DNA of 64,000 nucleotides from PALSA-693 sp963834725 (lineage in GTDB: Bacteria > Actinomycetota > Acidimicrobiia > Acidimicrobiales > Palsa-688), in NCBI GenBank assembly GCA_963834725.1, contig CAWICN010000001.1, forward strand, positions 3,968,001 to 4,032,000, in the 5' to 3' direction. The translations under genes and the position numbers were made by a program. Below the pieces are notes generated by a model. It saw only the letters and a list, made by a program, of their open reading frames with translations. It ran no database searches and was not told the origin of the DNA. Shown piece by piece: positions 43,068 to 51,527 of this stretch. Every line of letters starts with the position of its first letter. The first letter of the stretch is position 1.

Positions 43068-44983
43068 TCAGGCCGTGACCGCCTCTCCCACCGCCGCCCC
43101 GACCAGGTCCGGGCGGTCGGGGCCGCGCAGGTACTGGGTCTGGTAAAGGTCGGCGTAGCGCCCGCCCTCGACGAGCAACGACGCGTGCGTTCCCCGGGCC
43201 ACGATCTCTCCGTCCTCGAGCACGAGGATCTGATCGGCCGCCTGGATGGTCGACAGCCGGTGGGCGATCACGATCGAGGTCCGGCCGCTCAGGGCCTCGG
43301 CCAGGGCCTGCTGGACCAGAAGTTCGGTTTCCGAGTCCAGGTGGGCGGTGGCCTCGTCGAGGATCACCACGGCCGGGTCCTTGAGGAGGACCCGGGCAAT
43401 CGCCAGGCGTTGTTTTTCCCCTCCAGACAACCGGTAGCCGCGTTCGCCGACCACGGTGTCGTAGCCGTCGGGCAGCGAGACGATCAGGTCGTGGATGCGG
43501 GCGGCCCGGCAGGCCGCCTCGATGTCGGCATCGGTGGCCGCCGGCCGGGCGTACCGCAGGTTGGCGGCGATGGTGTCATGGAACAGGTGGGGATCCTGGG
43601 TCACCACCCCCACGGCGGCGCTCACCGATGCCAGGGTGGCTCCCGCACATCGTGGCCGTCGATGGTGATCGACCCTGCCACCGCGTCGTAGAGGCGGGGC
43701 AGCAGGCTCGACAGGGTGGTCTTGCCCGCGCCGGACGGCCCGACCAGGGCGGTCATCGTTCCCGGCTCGGCCACGAATGACACATCCCGCAGAACCCAGT
43801 CGCCCGGTTGGGTGTCGAGCCCGTCGGCGACGGTCTCTGCGGTGGCCTCCAGTGAGGCGACCGACACCTCGGAGGCGGCCGGGTATCGGAACCAGACCCC
43901 GTCCGCCGCGACCCGCCCGGCCACGGGGCCGGCGGCGTCGAGCGGCACCGCACCGGGGCGGTCGGCCACCGACGGCGGCGTGTCGAGAATCTCGAACACC
44001 CGGTCGAAGCTGACGACGGCGCCGAGCACGTCGACCTGAGCGCTGGCCAGGTCGGTCAGCGGCGAGTAGAGCCGGGTGACGTAGGCGGCCAGGGCGACAA
44101 CCGTGCCGACCCCCAGAGTGCCCTCGACGGCTTCGCGGCCGCCCAGCCAGTAGACGGCGGCGGTTCCCACGGCGCCGACCAGTGACAGCGAGGCGTAGAG
44201 GTACCGGCCGAGCAGAGCCAGCCGGATGCCGGAGTCCCGTACCGCGCCGGCGCGACGGGCGAACTCCTTCGACTCGGTGCCGGGCCGGCCGAAGAGCTTG
44301 ACGAGCAGGGCGCCCGAGACGTTGAACCGCTCCGTCATGTTGGCGCTCATGTCCGCGTTGAGCTGCATCTGATGCCGGGACAGACGGCTGATCCGGCGGG
44401 CCATGACCTTGTCCAGCAGGATGAACGGCGGCAGGACCAGCAGGGCCAGGCTGGTGATCTCGGGGCTCAGCACGAACATCGGGACCAGCGTCGCCACCAG
44501 CGTGAAGACGTCGGAGACCACCGACGCCGCCGTGCCGACGGCATTCTGGGCGTCGAGCACGTCGCTGGTGAGCCGGCTCATGAGCGACCCGGTCTGGGTC
44601 CGGGTGAAAAACGCCACCGGCATCCGCTGCACGTGGTCGTACAGCTTGACCCGCAGGTCGTAGATGATGCCCTCGCCGATGACCGAACCGAACCACCGGT
44701 TGACGAGCGACAGGGCGGTGGTGGCCAGGGCCACGCCGACCATCGCTGCGGCCAGCAGGTCGACCGCGCCCATCCCGCGGTGATGGGTGATCGAGTCGAC
44801 GAGGTTTTTGACGAGCAGCGGCGGGACCGACCCGATCGCGGCCGCGGCGCCGATGGCCACCAGATAGGCAGCCAGCCGGCCTCGATACGGTGAAAGAAAA
44901 CGCCAGATGCGGCGCAGCGTCCCTTTGGTCACATTGGCGGCGCGCAGCTCGGCCAGATCGCGGGACCGGTGATATCCCCTCAA
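43068..44983 (-). pseudogene. ABC exporter (MsbA/LmrA-like), frameshifted
   Basis: Half-size ABC exporter of about 635 residues if repaired. ATG 44983 (MRGYHRSRDLAELRAAN). Six-helix domain at residues 30-320, then the ATPase: Walker A GPSGAGKTT, then near 43640 the frame changes (one base lost after GTGCGGGAG) and the rest is in another frame: GVVTQDPHLFHDTIAANLRYARP, LSGGEKQRLAIAR, AVVILDEATAHLD, HRLSTIQAAD. An insertion of about 35 residues (SVASLEATAETVADGLDTQP) precedes the ATPase strand. Divergent from the GNAT gene. Substrate unknown. Confidence 0.85.
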
Positions 44984-45025
44984 TGTCAGCTCCGGATTGT
45001 AATCATGTAAGTACCCCGTTCAACC

Positions 45026-45577
45026 ATGGGGACGGAGGCGTTTGTTCCGTCTATTGTGGGCCCGCCGGTCGGGCAAGATTCGAGAGTGGTTGTGGCGTTG
45101 CACCTCTGCACCCGGGCCGAGGCGGAACGGGTGCTCGCCCACCGTCGGAACGCCGCGACGGACGCGCCCTGGATGAACGGCTACCCGCTCGAGGGCGACA
45201 CCCGGGCTTGCGTGGCCTATCTCAGCCAGCTGCCCGTCGCCGGCGGACCGGGCGGATCGAGCCCGTTCGGCTATTACCAGGTGCTCGAAGACGGGGTCGT
45301 GGTCGGCGGGATCGGCTTCCACGGCCCGCCCAACAGGAAGAAGGTGGTGGAGGTCGGCTACGGGGTGGTCGAGGAGGCGAGAGGCCGGGGTGTGGCCACG
45401 GAGGCTCTGCTCCTTCTGCTCGATGTGGCCACCGGGCTGAAGGGAGTGCAACGAGTGGTCGGCCGGACCGAAGAATCCAATGTGGCCTCGCAACGGGTGA
45501 TGCTGGCGGCCGGGATGCGATTCGCCGGGCGCGACCAGGACTTTTTGCACTTCGAGATCGATCTCCACTCGTCATGA
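45026..45577 (+). CDS. GNAT-family N-acetyltransferase
   Basis: Acetyl-CoA-dependent acetyltransferase of up to 183 residues. The RimJ/RimL-type fold is visible: WMNGYPLEGDTRACVAYLSQL, VLEDGVVVGGIGFHGPP, GYGVVEEARGRGVATEALLLLL (acetyl-CoA loop RGRGVA) and RVVGRTEESNVASQRVMLAAGMRFAGR. GTG at 45086 is a likely alternative start since the first 20 residues are not conserved. It is full length, unlike the GNAT fragment at 47450. Divergent from the ABC exporter. Confidence 0.85.
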   Translation: MGTEAFVPSIVGPPVGQDSRVVVALHLCTRAEAERVLAHRRNAATDAPWMNGYPLEGDTRACVAYLSQLPVAGGPGGSSPFGYYQVLEDGVVVGGIGFHGPPNRKKVVEVGYGVVEEARGRGVATEALLLLLDVATGLKGVQRVVGRTEESNVASQRVMLAAGMRFAGRDQDFLHFEIDLHSS

Positions 45578-45590
45578 CCGGGCTCTCGTC

Positions 45591-46484
45591 ATGACTGGCC
45601 TCGGCTCCGCCGCCGACGAGCTGTACGGGTTGCCGCCCCGCGAGTTCACGGCCGCCCGTGACCGCCTGGCCGCCGACGTCCGCCAGACCGGTGACCGCGA
45701 GCTGGCCGCCGCTATCAAGCAGCTCCGGCGCCCGACCGCCCCGGCCTGGTATGCCAACCAGCTGGTGCGACGGCACCGCGACGAGGTGGCCGAGCTGCTC
45801 GACACCGGCACCGCCCTTCGGCGGGCCCAGGCCGAACTCGACGTCGAAGGGCTGCGCTACCAGACCCAGCAGGGCCAGCGCCTCGTCACCGCGCTGGCTC
45901 GACAGGCCCGTCGGCTCGCCGATGATGCCGGTCAGTCGCTGAGCGACGAGATCGTGCGGGAGCTCGAGGAGACCCTGCACGCCGGACTGGTTGATCCCGC
46001 CGCGAGCGACGCCATCCGGTCCGGGCGCCTGACCACTCCGCTCCACTATTCGGGCTTCGGCCTCCTCGACGTCGCAGATACCGACGTCACAGGTCGCGCT
46101 GATAAGGCCGCGCCCACGCTGGCGCCAGCCCAGGGCGGGCCGCCCGCGGCGACCCCCTCAGGGCGCCCCCGGCGCCAGCCGGCGGGGCCGGAGGTCGAGG
46201 CGGCCCGACAGGCGCGGCGGGACGCCGAAACCGAGCTGGCCGCGGCCCGGCGCGGAGCGGGGGAGGCAAGTCGGAGGGTCGAGCAGGCCAGGAAGCGCCA
46301 GGACGGGCTGCGCCAGCGCATCCGCCGCCTGGACGAGGAACTCGAGCAGCTCCGGAGCGAGGAGGCCGAGGCCGGTGATGCCGTGACGGGGGCCGCCCGG
46401 GATCATCGTGCCGCCGAGGATCGGGTCGCACACGCCGAGGCGTTGCTCGATCAGCTGCTCGACGGGCTCCAGCAGGGGCCATAG
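45591..46484 (+). CDS. Hypothetical coiled-coil protein
   Basis: Protein of 297 residues. The N-terminal half is conserved-looking (LYGLPPREFTAARDRLAADVRQTGDRELAAAIKQLRRPTAPAWYANQLVRRH), a pattern I associate with actinobacterial hypothetical proteins of unknown role. A Pro/Ala linker (residues 165-205) leads into a long charged coiled coil (EAARQARRDAETELAAARRGAGEASRRVEQARKRQDGLRQRIRRLDEELEQL). No signal peptide or membrane helix. It starts 14 bases after the GNAT stop. Confidence 0.65.
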   Translation: MTGLGSAADELYGLPPREFTAARDRLAADVRQTGDRELAAAIKQLRRPTAPAWYANQLVRRHRDEVAELLDTGTALRRAQAELDVEGLRYQTQQGQRLVTALARQARRLADDAGQSLSDEIVRELEETLHAGLVDPAASDAIRSGRLTTPLHYSGFGLLDVADTDVTGRADKAAPTLAPAQGGPPAATPSGRPRRQPAGPEVEAARQARRDAETELAAARRGAGEASRRVEQARKRQDGLRQRIRRLDEELEQLRSEEAEAGDAVTGAARDHRAAEDRVAHAEALLDQLLDGLQQGP

Positions 46485-46486
46485 CG

Positions 46487-46576
46487 CTCAGCTGGCGGGC
46501 CGCCGAGCCCGGCGGACTCAGCCGGCGGGCCGCCGAGCTCGGCGGACTCAGCCGGCGGGCCGCCGAGCTCGGCGGA
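46487..46576. repeat. Three 30-bp units containing a GC palindrome
   Basis: Three tandem 30-bp units. Units 2 and 3 are identical and contain CCGCCGAGCTCGGCGG, a perfect 16-bp palindrome; unit 1 differs at two positions. The array lies between the convergent coiled-coil gene and ycnI and includes the last codons of ycnI, so it may act as a bidirectional terminator. Confidence 0.9.
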
Positions 46577-47267
46577 CCATGACCAGGGCCCAGACCCCGG
46601 CGCCCAGGCCGAGGGCGCCGACGATCAGCCCGATGATCCCGATCGTTCGGGCCGTGGTGTCGCTTCCGGCTGACCCGGCGCCGCCGCCCGCCGAGCCGGA
46701 GGCCACCGAGGCGGAGTCGCCGGCGGGCGCCGTGAGCCTGAGGATTGGCGTGGGGTTGGCGGGAGTCGGGTTGGCGGCGCTCACGGGATCGATCCACCGG
46801 ACGACCGTCCCGTTGGAATAGGTCTGCAGGGCCTTGAACACCACCTGGTCGGTACGGGTGGGCAAGCTCTGAGCCAGGGCAGAGAACTCCTGGAAGTGCC
46901 CCGGCTCGATGGGTCCTCCGGACCAATCGACCTCGCTCACGTAGTCGGTGATCAGCCCGTCGTCGGTCCGGACCGGTGGATTCAGGCTCGCGGTGTGGAT
47001 GGTGTCGCGCCAGCCGGGCACGCTTTCGGGATCGACGCCGAGGATCGGGTGGTCACTCGGAAAGAAGATCTGGACCCGGACGGTGCCGGCGTTCGCCATC
47101 TCGTTCGGCACCCGGAAACCCAGGGTGATCTCTGCGCCCTGGGGCGCTGAGGCCGGTTCGACGGTGACGTGCGCGAAGGCGGGGGCCGCCGTCGCCATCA
47201 GTACGGCGAACACCCCGGTGGCTCCGACGATCAGCCTCGGCCCGGGACGGAGCCTCGGTTTGCGCAC
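46548..47267 (-). CDS. YcnI/DUF1775 copper-binding protein (chromosomal copy)
   Basis: Paralogue, 239 residues, of the island protein at 29662. Signal peptide ends AFAHVTV; the DUF1775 domain is highly similar (GFRVPNE, FFPSDHPILGVDP, DYVSEVDW, PGHFQEF, VFKALQTYSNGTVVRW). A Gly/Ser linker and one membrane helix near the C-terminus (IGLIVGALGLGAGVWALVMV) end the protein without the Pro-rich tail of the island copy. It lies 41 bp from tRNA-Ser(CGA), outside the element. No SCO or CopC genes accompany it. Confidence 0.9.
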   Translation of the reverse strand: MRKPRLRPGPRLIVGATGVFAVLMATAAPAFAHVTVEPASAPQGAEITLGFRVPNEMANAGTVRVQIFFPSDHPILGVDPESVPGWRDTIHTASLNPPVRTDDGLITDYVSEVDWSGGPIEPGHFQEFSALAQSLPTRTDQVVFKALQTYSNGTVVRWIDPVSAANPTPANPTPILRLTAPAGDSASVASGSAGGGAGSAGSDTTARTIGIIGLIVGALGLGAGVWALVMVRRARRPAG

Positions 47268-47307
47268 ACCGCGACGCTAGAAGTCGCCCTGATGGTGTTG
47301 GGGTCGG

Positions 47308-47393
47308 CGGAGGGAGTGGGATTTGAACCCACGGTGCCACAAGGACACAACGGTTTTCGAGACCGTCCGATTCGGCCACTCTCGCATCCCTCC
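47308..47393 (-). tRNA. tRNA-Ser(CGA)
   Basis: Class II tRNA of 86 nt on the minus strand. Acceptor GGAGGGA with TCCCTCC; anticodon stem-loop ACGGT-CTCGAAA-ACCGT, anticodon CGA; long variable arm; T arm GTGGG-TTCAAAT-CCCAC. CCA not encoded. Decodes UCG. Third serine tRNA in the window. Confidence 0.96.
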
Positions 47394-47449
47394 AGTGCTG
47401 GTCAGAGGGTATCTCTACCATCCGGCCATGTGTCGGCGACACTGTCCCA

Positions 47450-47608
47450 ATGGGTGATCTCGACAACGAGCGCTCGCACAGGGTCGCCGAGCGCTGCGGT
47501 TTCACCCGCGAGGGCGTCCTGAGGGCATGGGAACCCGTCAAGGACGAGCAGCCCGACGTCGTCAGGTGGAGCCGTCTCGTCAACCACCCAGCGCCGGACA
47601 TTCGCTGA
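47450..47608 (+). pseudogene. GNAT acetyltransferase, C-terminal fragment
   Basis: Only the last 50 residues of a RimJ/RimL-type acetyltransferase remain: NERSHRVAERCGFTREGVLRA, followed by EPVKDEQPDVVRWSRL. The catalytic N-terminal part is missing; the fragment begins 57 bp from the 5' end of tRNA-Ser(CGA). Truncation next to a tRNA suggests an old rearrangement. Confidence 0.7.
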
Positions 47609-47619
47609 ACGAACCCGCC

Positions 47620-48510
47620 ATGATGGCACCGGTGACTAGCGGGGAGGACTCCGGCCGCGCCGTCCTCGACGCCTTTGGCGTGGGACCGCAGGCGCTCCTC
47701 GGTCGCGGCAATGAGGCCGCGGTCTACGCCCTGGATAGTGATCGAGTACTGCGGGTGCTCCACCCCGGCGAAGACACCGACCAGCTCACCCGGACGGAGG
47801 CGCTGCTGCGGGACTTGGTGACCTCAGCGGTTCCCTTTCAGCTCCCCGAAATCCTTGAGATCGGACGGATCGGCACTCAGGGCTACGCCATCGAACGTCG
47901 TCTGCCTGGCCGTTCGCTGCTGGAACGGCTCACGGCGAAGGACAACGCCCCGAGGGACGAGCTCATCGAGGCTTATCTGGAGACAGCCTGGACGCTGGCC
48001 GATCTACGCCCCCGAGGCTGGGCGTACTACGGCGAGTTGGCGGCACCCGAACCGCTCCGAGCCAAGACGTGGAGGCAGTTCCTGGCCGCGAGGGCAGACC
48101 GCAGTCTGGCCACCGCCCGCTCCCCATTGGATCAGGTCGACGGGGCGGCCCTGGCAGCAGATCTTCCCGAGCCGGCTTCTGCCGAGTTCGTTCATCTGGA
48201 CGCCTTCGCCGGAAATATGTTGACTGACGGAGCGGTCATCACCGCGGTGCTGGATATCGGTTATCCGTGTGTGGCCGGCGATCGGCGGGTTAACCCTCTG
48301 GCGGCCGCGGTGTACCTGGAGCTGCGACCCCAAATGGTTGCCATCGGCACCGCCCGGGACCGACAGGTGGCCCGGGCCTGGCTGCGCTCAGCTGGACTCC
48401 TCGACCTGCTCGACCCGGTCCGGCGCTGGCTGGCTGCCTACTGGGCCTTCGCGGTGGATGACGATCCCCTGCAGGCGTGGTGTCGGTCGGTCCTCTTACC
48501 GTCAGGTTGA
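47620..48510 (+). CDS. Aminoglycoside-phosphotransferase-fold kinase
   Basis: APH-family small-molecule kinase of 296 residues. ATG at 47620. Nucleotide-binding loop GRGNEAAVYAL with strand DRVLRVLHPG, then a C-lobe whose catalytic loop reads FVHLDAFAGNMLTDG (HxDxxxxN) and metal-binding Asp in AVLDIGYPCVAGD. The family phosphorylates antibiotics, choline or similar small molecules. No resistance cluster nearby, so a housekeeping substrate is as likely as drug inactivation. Confidence 0.82.
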   Translation: MMAPVTSGEDSGRAVLDAFGVGPQALLGRGNEAAVYALDSDRVLRVLHPGEDTDQLTRTEALLRDLVTSAVPFQLPEILEIGRIGTQGYAIERRLPGRSLLERLTAKDNAPRDELIEAYLETAWTLADLRPRGWAYYGELAAPEPLRAKTWRQFLAARADRSLATARSPLDQVDGAALAADLPEPASAEFVHLDAFAGNMLTDGAVITAVLDIGYPCVAGDRRVNPLAAAVYLELRPQMVAIGTARDRQVARAWLRSAGLLDLLDPVRRWLAAYWAFAVDDDPLQAWCRSVLLPSG

Positions 48511-48567
48511 AGTGCCGGAGCTCGTCTGACCGGAAAGGGAAGCGATATCGGTGACTAAATTGCCGAT

Positions 48568-49017
48568 ATGAGCATCGTCGACCAGTTGATCGACAACCCG
48601 GGGGTGTACCTCGGCATAGGTCGGGATCCGACCGGAGAACCAGACCGGCCCCAGGGCCAAGCGGCCCGGATTGTGGTGACCCCACTTCCTGCCCACGCCG
48701 GGGTCACCGTCGACTATGAGACCTTCGATGCGACCAACGCCGAGCGGGTGCAGCCGCACATCGAACACGTCATCATCGGTCGGCTACACGGAGGGGGCGC
48801 AATCCTGGTGAGCGGCCACGCCCACGCCGACACTGTCGCCGTCCTCCGGGAGACCTCACCCGGCGAGTTCACGATGGGCAACGAGCCCGGTGCATTTCCG
48901 ATGGCGATCAGCATCTCGATGCCCGAGCCCGGTCGTCTCGTCTACGTCTGGTCCTACGGTGAGCCAGGGCAGGATGCCGTGCCTCGCGACCGGGCGGAGG
49001 TCAGCCGTCGCCAGTGA
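48568..49017 (+). CDS. Hypothetical protein, 149 residues
   Basis: Unknown cytoplasmic protein. ATG start; beta-rich sequence with conserved-looking elements (GVYLGIGRDPTGEPDRPQGQAARIVVTPLPAHAGVTVDYETFD, VSGHAHADTVAVLRET, FTMGNEPGAFPMAISISMPEPGRLVYVWSYG). The pattern resembles lipocalin-like or DUF1579-type barrels, but this is a guess. No signal peptide. Confidence 0.6.
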   Translation: MSIVDQLIDNPGVYLGIGRDPTGEPDRPQGQAARIVVTPLPAHAGVTVDYETFDATNAERVQPHIEHVIIGRLHGGGAILVSGHAHADTVAVLRETSPGEFTMGNEPGAFPMAISISMPEPGRLVYVWSYGEPGQDAVPRDRAEVSRRQ

Positions 49018-49191
49018 GTCACATGAGCCGGGGAAGGCAGCGATCGGAGTAGATGCTGGTGGTGACCTGACAGTGAGCGCCATCTCCCCACCCGGTCCAC
49101 CCGGCCCGCCCGCCGGCACCGAAAACGCGTATCACGACCATCGCTACCTCGCTCTGTAGGGACGGCACCACTCCCAGAGAAGTTCCGGACC

Positions 49192-50022
49192 ATGAGGAGG
49201 TCAGCGTTGCCAGGCGGGTCCCACTTTCGCAAGCCCGACGAGAACGCCCGTCCTGAGCGGCGCCATCGCCGCTCGCCGCTCGAGCTCGTCGCACTCATCG
49301 CCGGCGCCCTCGTGGTCGCCAGTGTGCTGATGGCCCTCTCGGCAGGGAGCCCCTCCTCCCCAACCAACCAACGGTCCCCTTCCCGCGCCGCCGCCGTCGT
49401 GGCCGGCGCCGCTCACCCATCGTCCCGGGTCACCACCTCGACGGCGGCGAGGACGGTTCCCGCTGATCCCGACCTGCAGCCGAACGGGTCCGCCCTGCCC
49501 GTACTGGTCGTCTTCGACGGCAGCACCATCAACATACGGGGGGCCGTCCCGAGCGCGGCCATCGGACGATGGTTGGCGGCTCTGGCCGAAGCGTACAGCA
49601 AGACGCCCAACGCCCGGGTGGTGAGCAACCTGGTGGTCGATCCCCGTGTGCCCGCCTCAACGGGGGTCCGGGTCATCGAGATGAACGCTGATCGCTTCGC
49701 GAGCGGCAGCAGTCAGATCACGCCGACGTACGCACCCGAGCTGAGCCGGGTCGTGAGGATCCTCAAGGCAATGCCCAAGCTGACCGCGCTCGTCCTCGGC
49801 CACGCCGACCAGACGGGAGCCGCGACCCAGAATCTCACCCTCTCATATGCGAGGGCAACCGCGGTCGTCGAGTATCTGGTGTCCCAGGGCATCAGCGCCT
49901 ACCGCCTCACCGCACAGGGCCTGGGGGATACGAGCCTGCTGACCCGGCAGAGCAACGCGGCCGGTTTGGCCCTCAACCGCCGGACCGAGTTGGTCTTCTA
50001 CGGCCTGCTGTACGGGCCGTAG
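49192..50022 (+). CDS. OmpA-like cell-wall-binding protein with one membrane anchor
   Basis: Protein of 276 residues. After a charged N-terminus a single membrane helix (ELVALIAGALVVASVLMALS) precedes a Ser/Thr linker and a BON-like segment. The C-terminal 120 residues are an OmpA/MotB peptidoglycan-binding domain: DRFASGSSQITPTYAPELSRVVRIL, VLGHADQTGAATQNLTLSYARATAVVEYLVSQGI, RLTAQGLGDTSLLT and NRRTELVF. The architecture is like mycobacterial ArfA. TTG at 49207 with AGGAGG upstream is an alternative start. Confidence 0.8.
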   Translation: MRRSALPGGSHFRKPDENARPERRHRRSPLELVALIAGALVVASVLMALSAGSPSSPTNQRSPSRAAAVVAGAAHPSSRVTTSTAARTVPADPDLQPNGSALPVLVVFDGSTINIRGAVPSAAIGRWLAALAEAYSKTPNARVVSNLVVDPRVPASTGVRVIEMNADRFASGSSQITPTYAPELSRVVRILKAMPKLTALVLGHADQTGAATQNLTLSYARATAVVEYLVSQGISAYRLTAQGLGDTSLLTRQSNAAGLALNRRTELVFYGLLYGP

Positions 50023-50042
50023 CTGGCCGGGCCAGGGCCAGC

Positions 50043-50090
50043 GACATCGCGGACGACATCGCGGACGACATTGCGGACGACGTTGCGGGG
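50043..50090. repeat. Four 12-bp tandem units
   Basis: GACATCGCGGAC repeated four times (third and fourth units with one and three changes) just upstream of the first TrkA gene. Could influence its leader. Confidence 0.85.
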
Positions 50091-50117
50091 CAGCCAGAGT
50101 CCGTGTTGCATGTGGAG

Positions 50118-50786
50118 ATGCATGTCGTCGTCGTCGGATGCGGCCGGGTTGGCTCAGGGCTGGCCGTCCGGCTGGTGGCGGACGGACACACCGTTGCGAT
50201 CATCGACAAAACGTCCACGTCGTTCCGGCGCCTGCCGGCATCGTGGGGCGGTGAGGCAATTGTCGGGTCGGGGTTTGACCGGGAGGTCCTCGACCAGGCC
50301 GGGGCTGACCGCGCTGCCGCCCTGGCCGCAGTAACGAGCGGCGACAACTCGAACATCCTGACCGCTCGGATTGCCAGGGAGGCCTACGGCATCAAGAACG
50401 TCGTGGCCCGCATCTACGACCCGCGCCGAGCCGAGATCTACCAGCGGCTCGGGATTCCCACCGTCGCCACCGTGCCATGGACGATCGATTCGGTCATGCG
50501 AGGGCTCCTGCCCGAGACGGTGGTCGGTCAGTGGTCGGATCCCAGCGGGCAGCTGCTCCTCGTCGAACGTACGCTCCCCGAGCCGTGGGCGGGCCGGCCG
50601 CTGGGTGACCTGGGGATGGCGGGGCGGGCCCGGGTGGTGGCGGTCACGCGCGCCGGCGCGCCCCGTCTGGACGTCGCCGACCTCGTCGGCCAGGATGGCG
50701 ACAACCTGCACATCCTGGTGATCAGGGGTGCGGTGGGCGAGCTGGAGCAGCGGATGGGTGGGGTGCCAGCGAGGAGCCCACGGTGA
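50118..50786 (+). CDS. TrkA-type potassium transport regulator (CeoB-like)
   Basis: RCK/KTN-domain protein of 222 residues that gates a potassium transporter through NAD(H) or nucleotide binding. Start taken at ATG 50118 because the Rossmann motif (VVVVGCGRVGSGLA) then begins the protein; GTG at 50103 is possible. TrkA-N covers residues 1-130, TrkA-C about 140-215. Four-base overlap with the second TrkA gene. The two-gene arrangement matches mycobacterial ceoB-ceoC, and the potassium permease-like gene is convergent downstream. Confidence 0.87.
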   Translation: MHVVVVGCGRVGSGLAVRLVADGHTVAIIDKTSTSFRRLPASWGGEAIVGSGFDREVLDQAGADRAAALAAVTSGDNSNILTARIAREAYGIKNVVARIYDPRRAEIYQRLGIPTVATVPWTIDSVMRGLLPETVVGQWSDPSGQLLLVERTLPEPWAGRPLGDLGMAGRARVVAVTRAGAPRLDVADLVGQDGDNLHILVIRGAVGELEQRMGGVPARSPR

Positions 50787-51445
50787 AGGTCGCAATCGCC
50801 GGGGCCGGCAATGTTGGCACATCCATTGCGAGGGATTTGAGCGCCAATGGTCATGACGTTCTGTTGATCGAGAAGGATTCCGCGGTAGCGGAGCGACTGC
50901 GCTCCCATCTCGACGTTCAGATCGTCACCGCCGACGCATGCGAGGTGAGCTCGCTGGTGCTGGCCGGCATGGCAGATGTCGACGTGGTTGTGGCCACTAC
51001 AGGTGATGACGAGGACAATCTCGTCATCTCATTGCTCTCCAAGCAAGAGTTCGCAGTGCCCCGGGTCCTGGCCCGGGTCAACAATCCCAGCAACCAGTGG
51101 CTCTTCAATGAGTCGTGGGGAGTCGACATCCCCGTTTCCACGCCGCAACTCATCACCGCCCTGGTGGAGGAGGCCGTCTCAGTCGGATCACTTGTGCGGC
51201 TCCTGCAGTTCGGGAGGGGCCGGGCCAACCTGGTCGAAGTGACCCTCGCGTCCGGGTCACCCGCGGACGGCGTGCCCCTCGCGGAACTGTCCATGCCCCG
51301 CGACGCCACGATCGTGGCCATCGTCCGCGACGATCGACTGGTGGTCCCACGCGGCGACACCGTCCTCAGCGCCGGAGATGAGGTGCTCGCGCTGGTGATC
51401 GGCGACAGCGAAGCTGAGGTGCGCAGCCTGCTCGTGGAGGGTTGA
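50783..51445 (+). CDS. TrkA-type potassium transport regulator (CeoC-like)
   Basis: Partner RCK/KTN protein of 220 residues, GTG start in a four-base overlap. Rossmann motif AGAGNVGTSIARDL, acidic ligand LLIEKD, and TrkA-C domain with LVEVTLASGSPADGVPLAEL and VPRGDTVLSAGDEVLALV. The pair probably forms a hetero-octameric ring controlling a potassium channel or the convergent permease. Confidence 0.88.
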   Translation: MKVAIAGAGNVGTSIARDLSANGHDVLLIEKDSAVAERLRSHLDVQIVTADACEVSSLVLAGMADVDVVVATTGDDEDNLVISLLSKQEFAVPRVLARVNNPSNQWLFNESWGVDIPVSTPQLITALVEEAVSVGSLVRLLQFGRGRANLVEVTLASGSPADGVPLAELSMPRDATIVAIVRDDRLVVPRGDTVLSAGDEVLALVIGDSEAEVRSLLVEG

Positions 51446-51527
51446 GGCGCGGAATCGGAGAAACCGCCCCCGCGGGGCAGAGGACGATGCAGGTTGCTCG
51501 CCGCGCAGTGCTTCAGATTCGAAGTAC

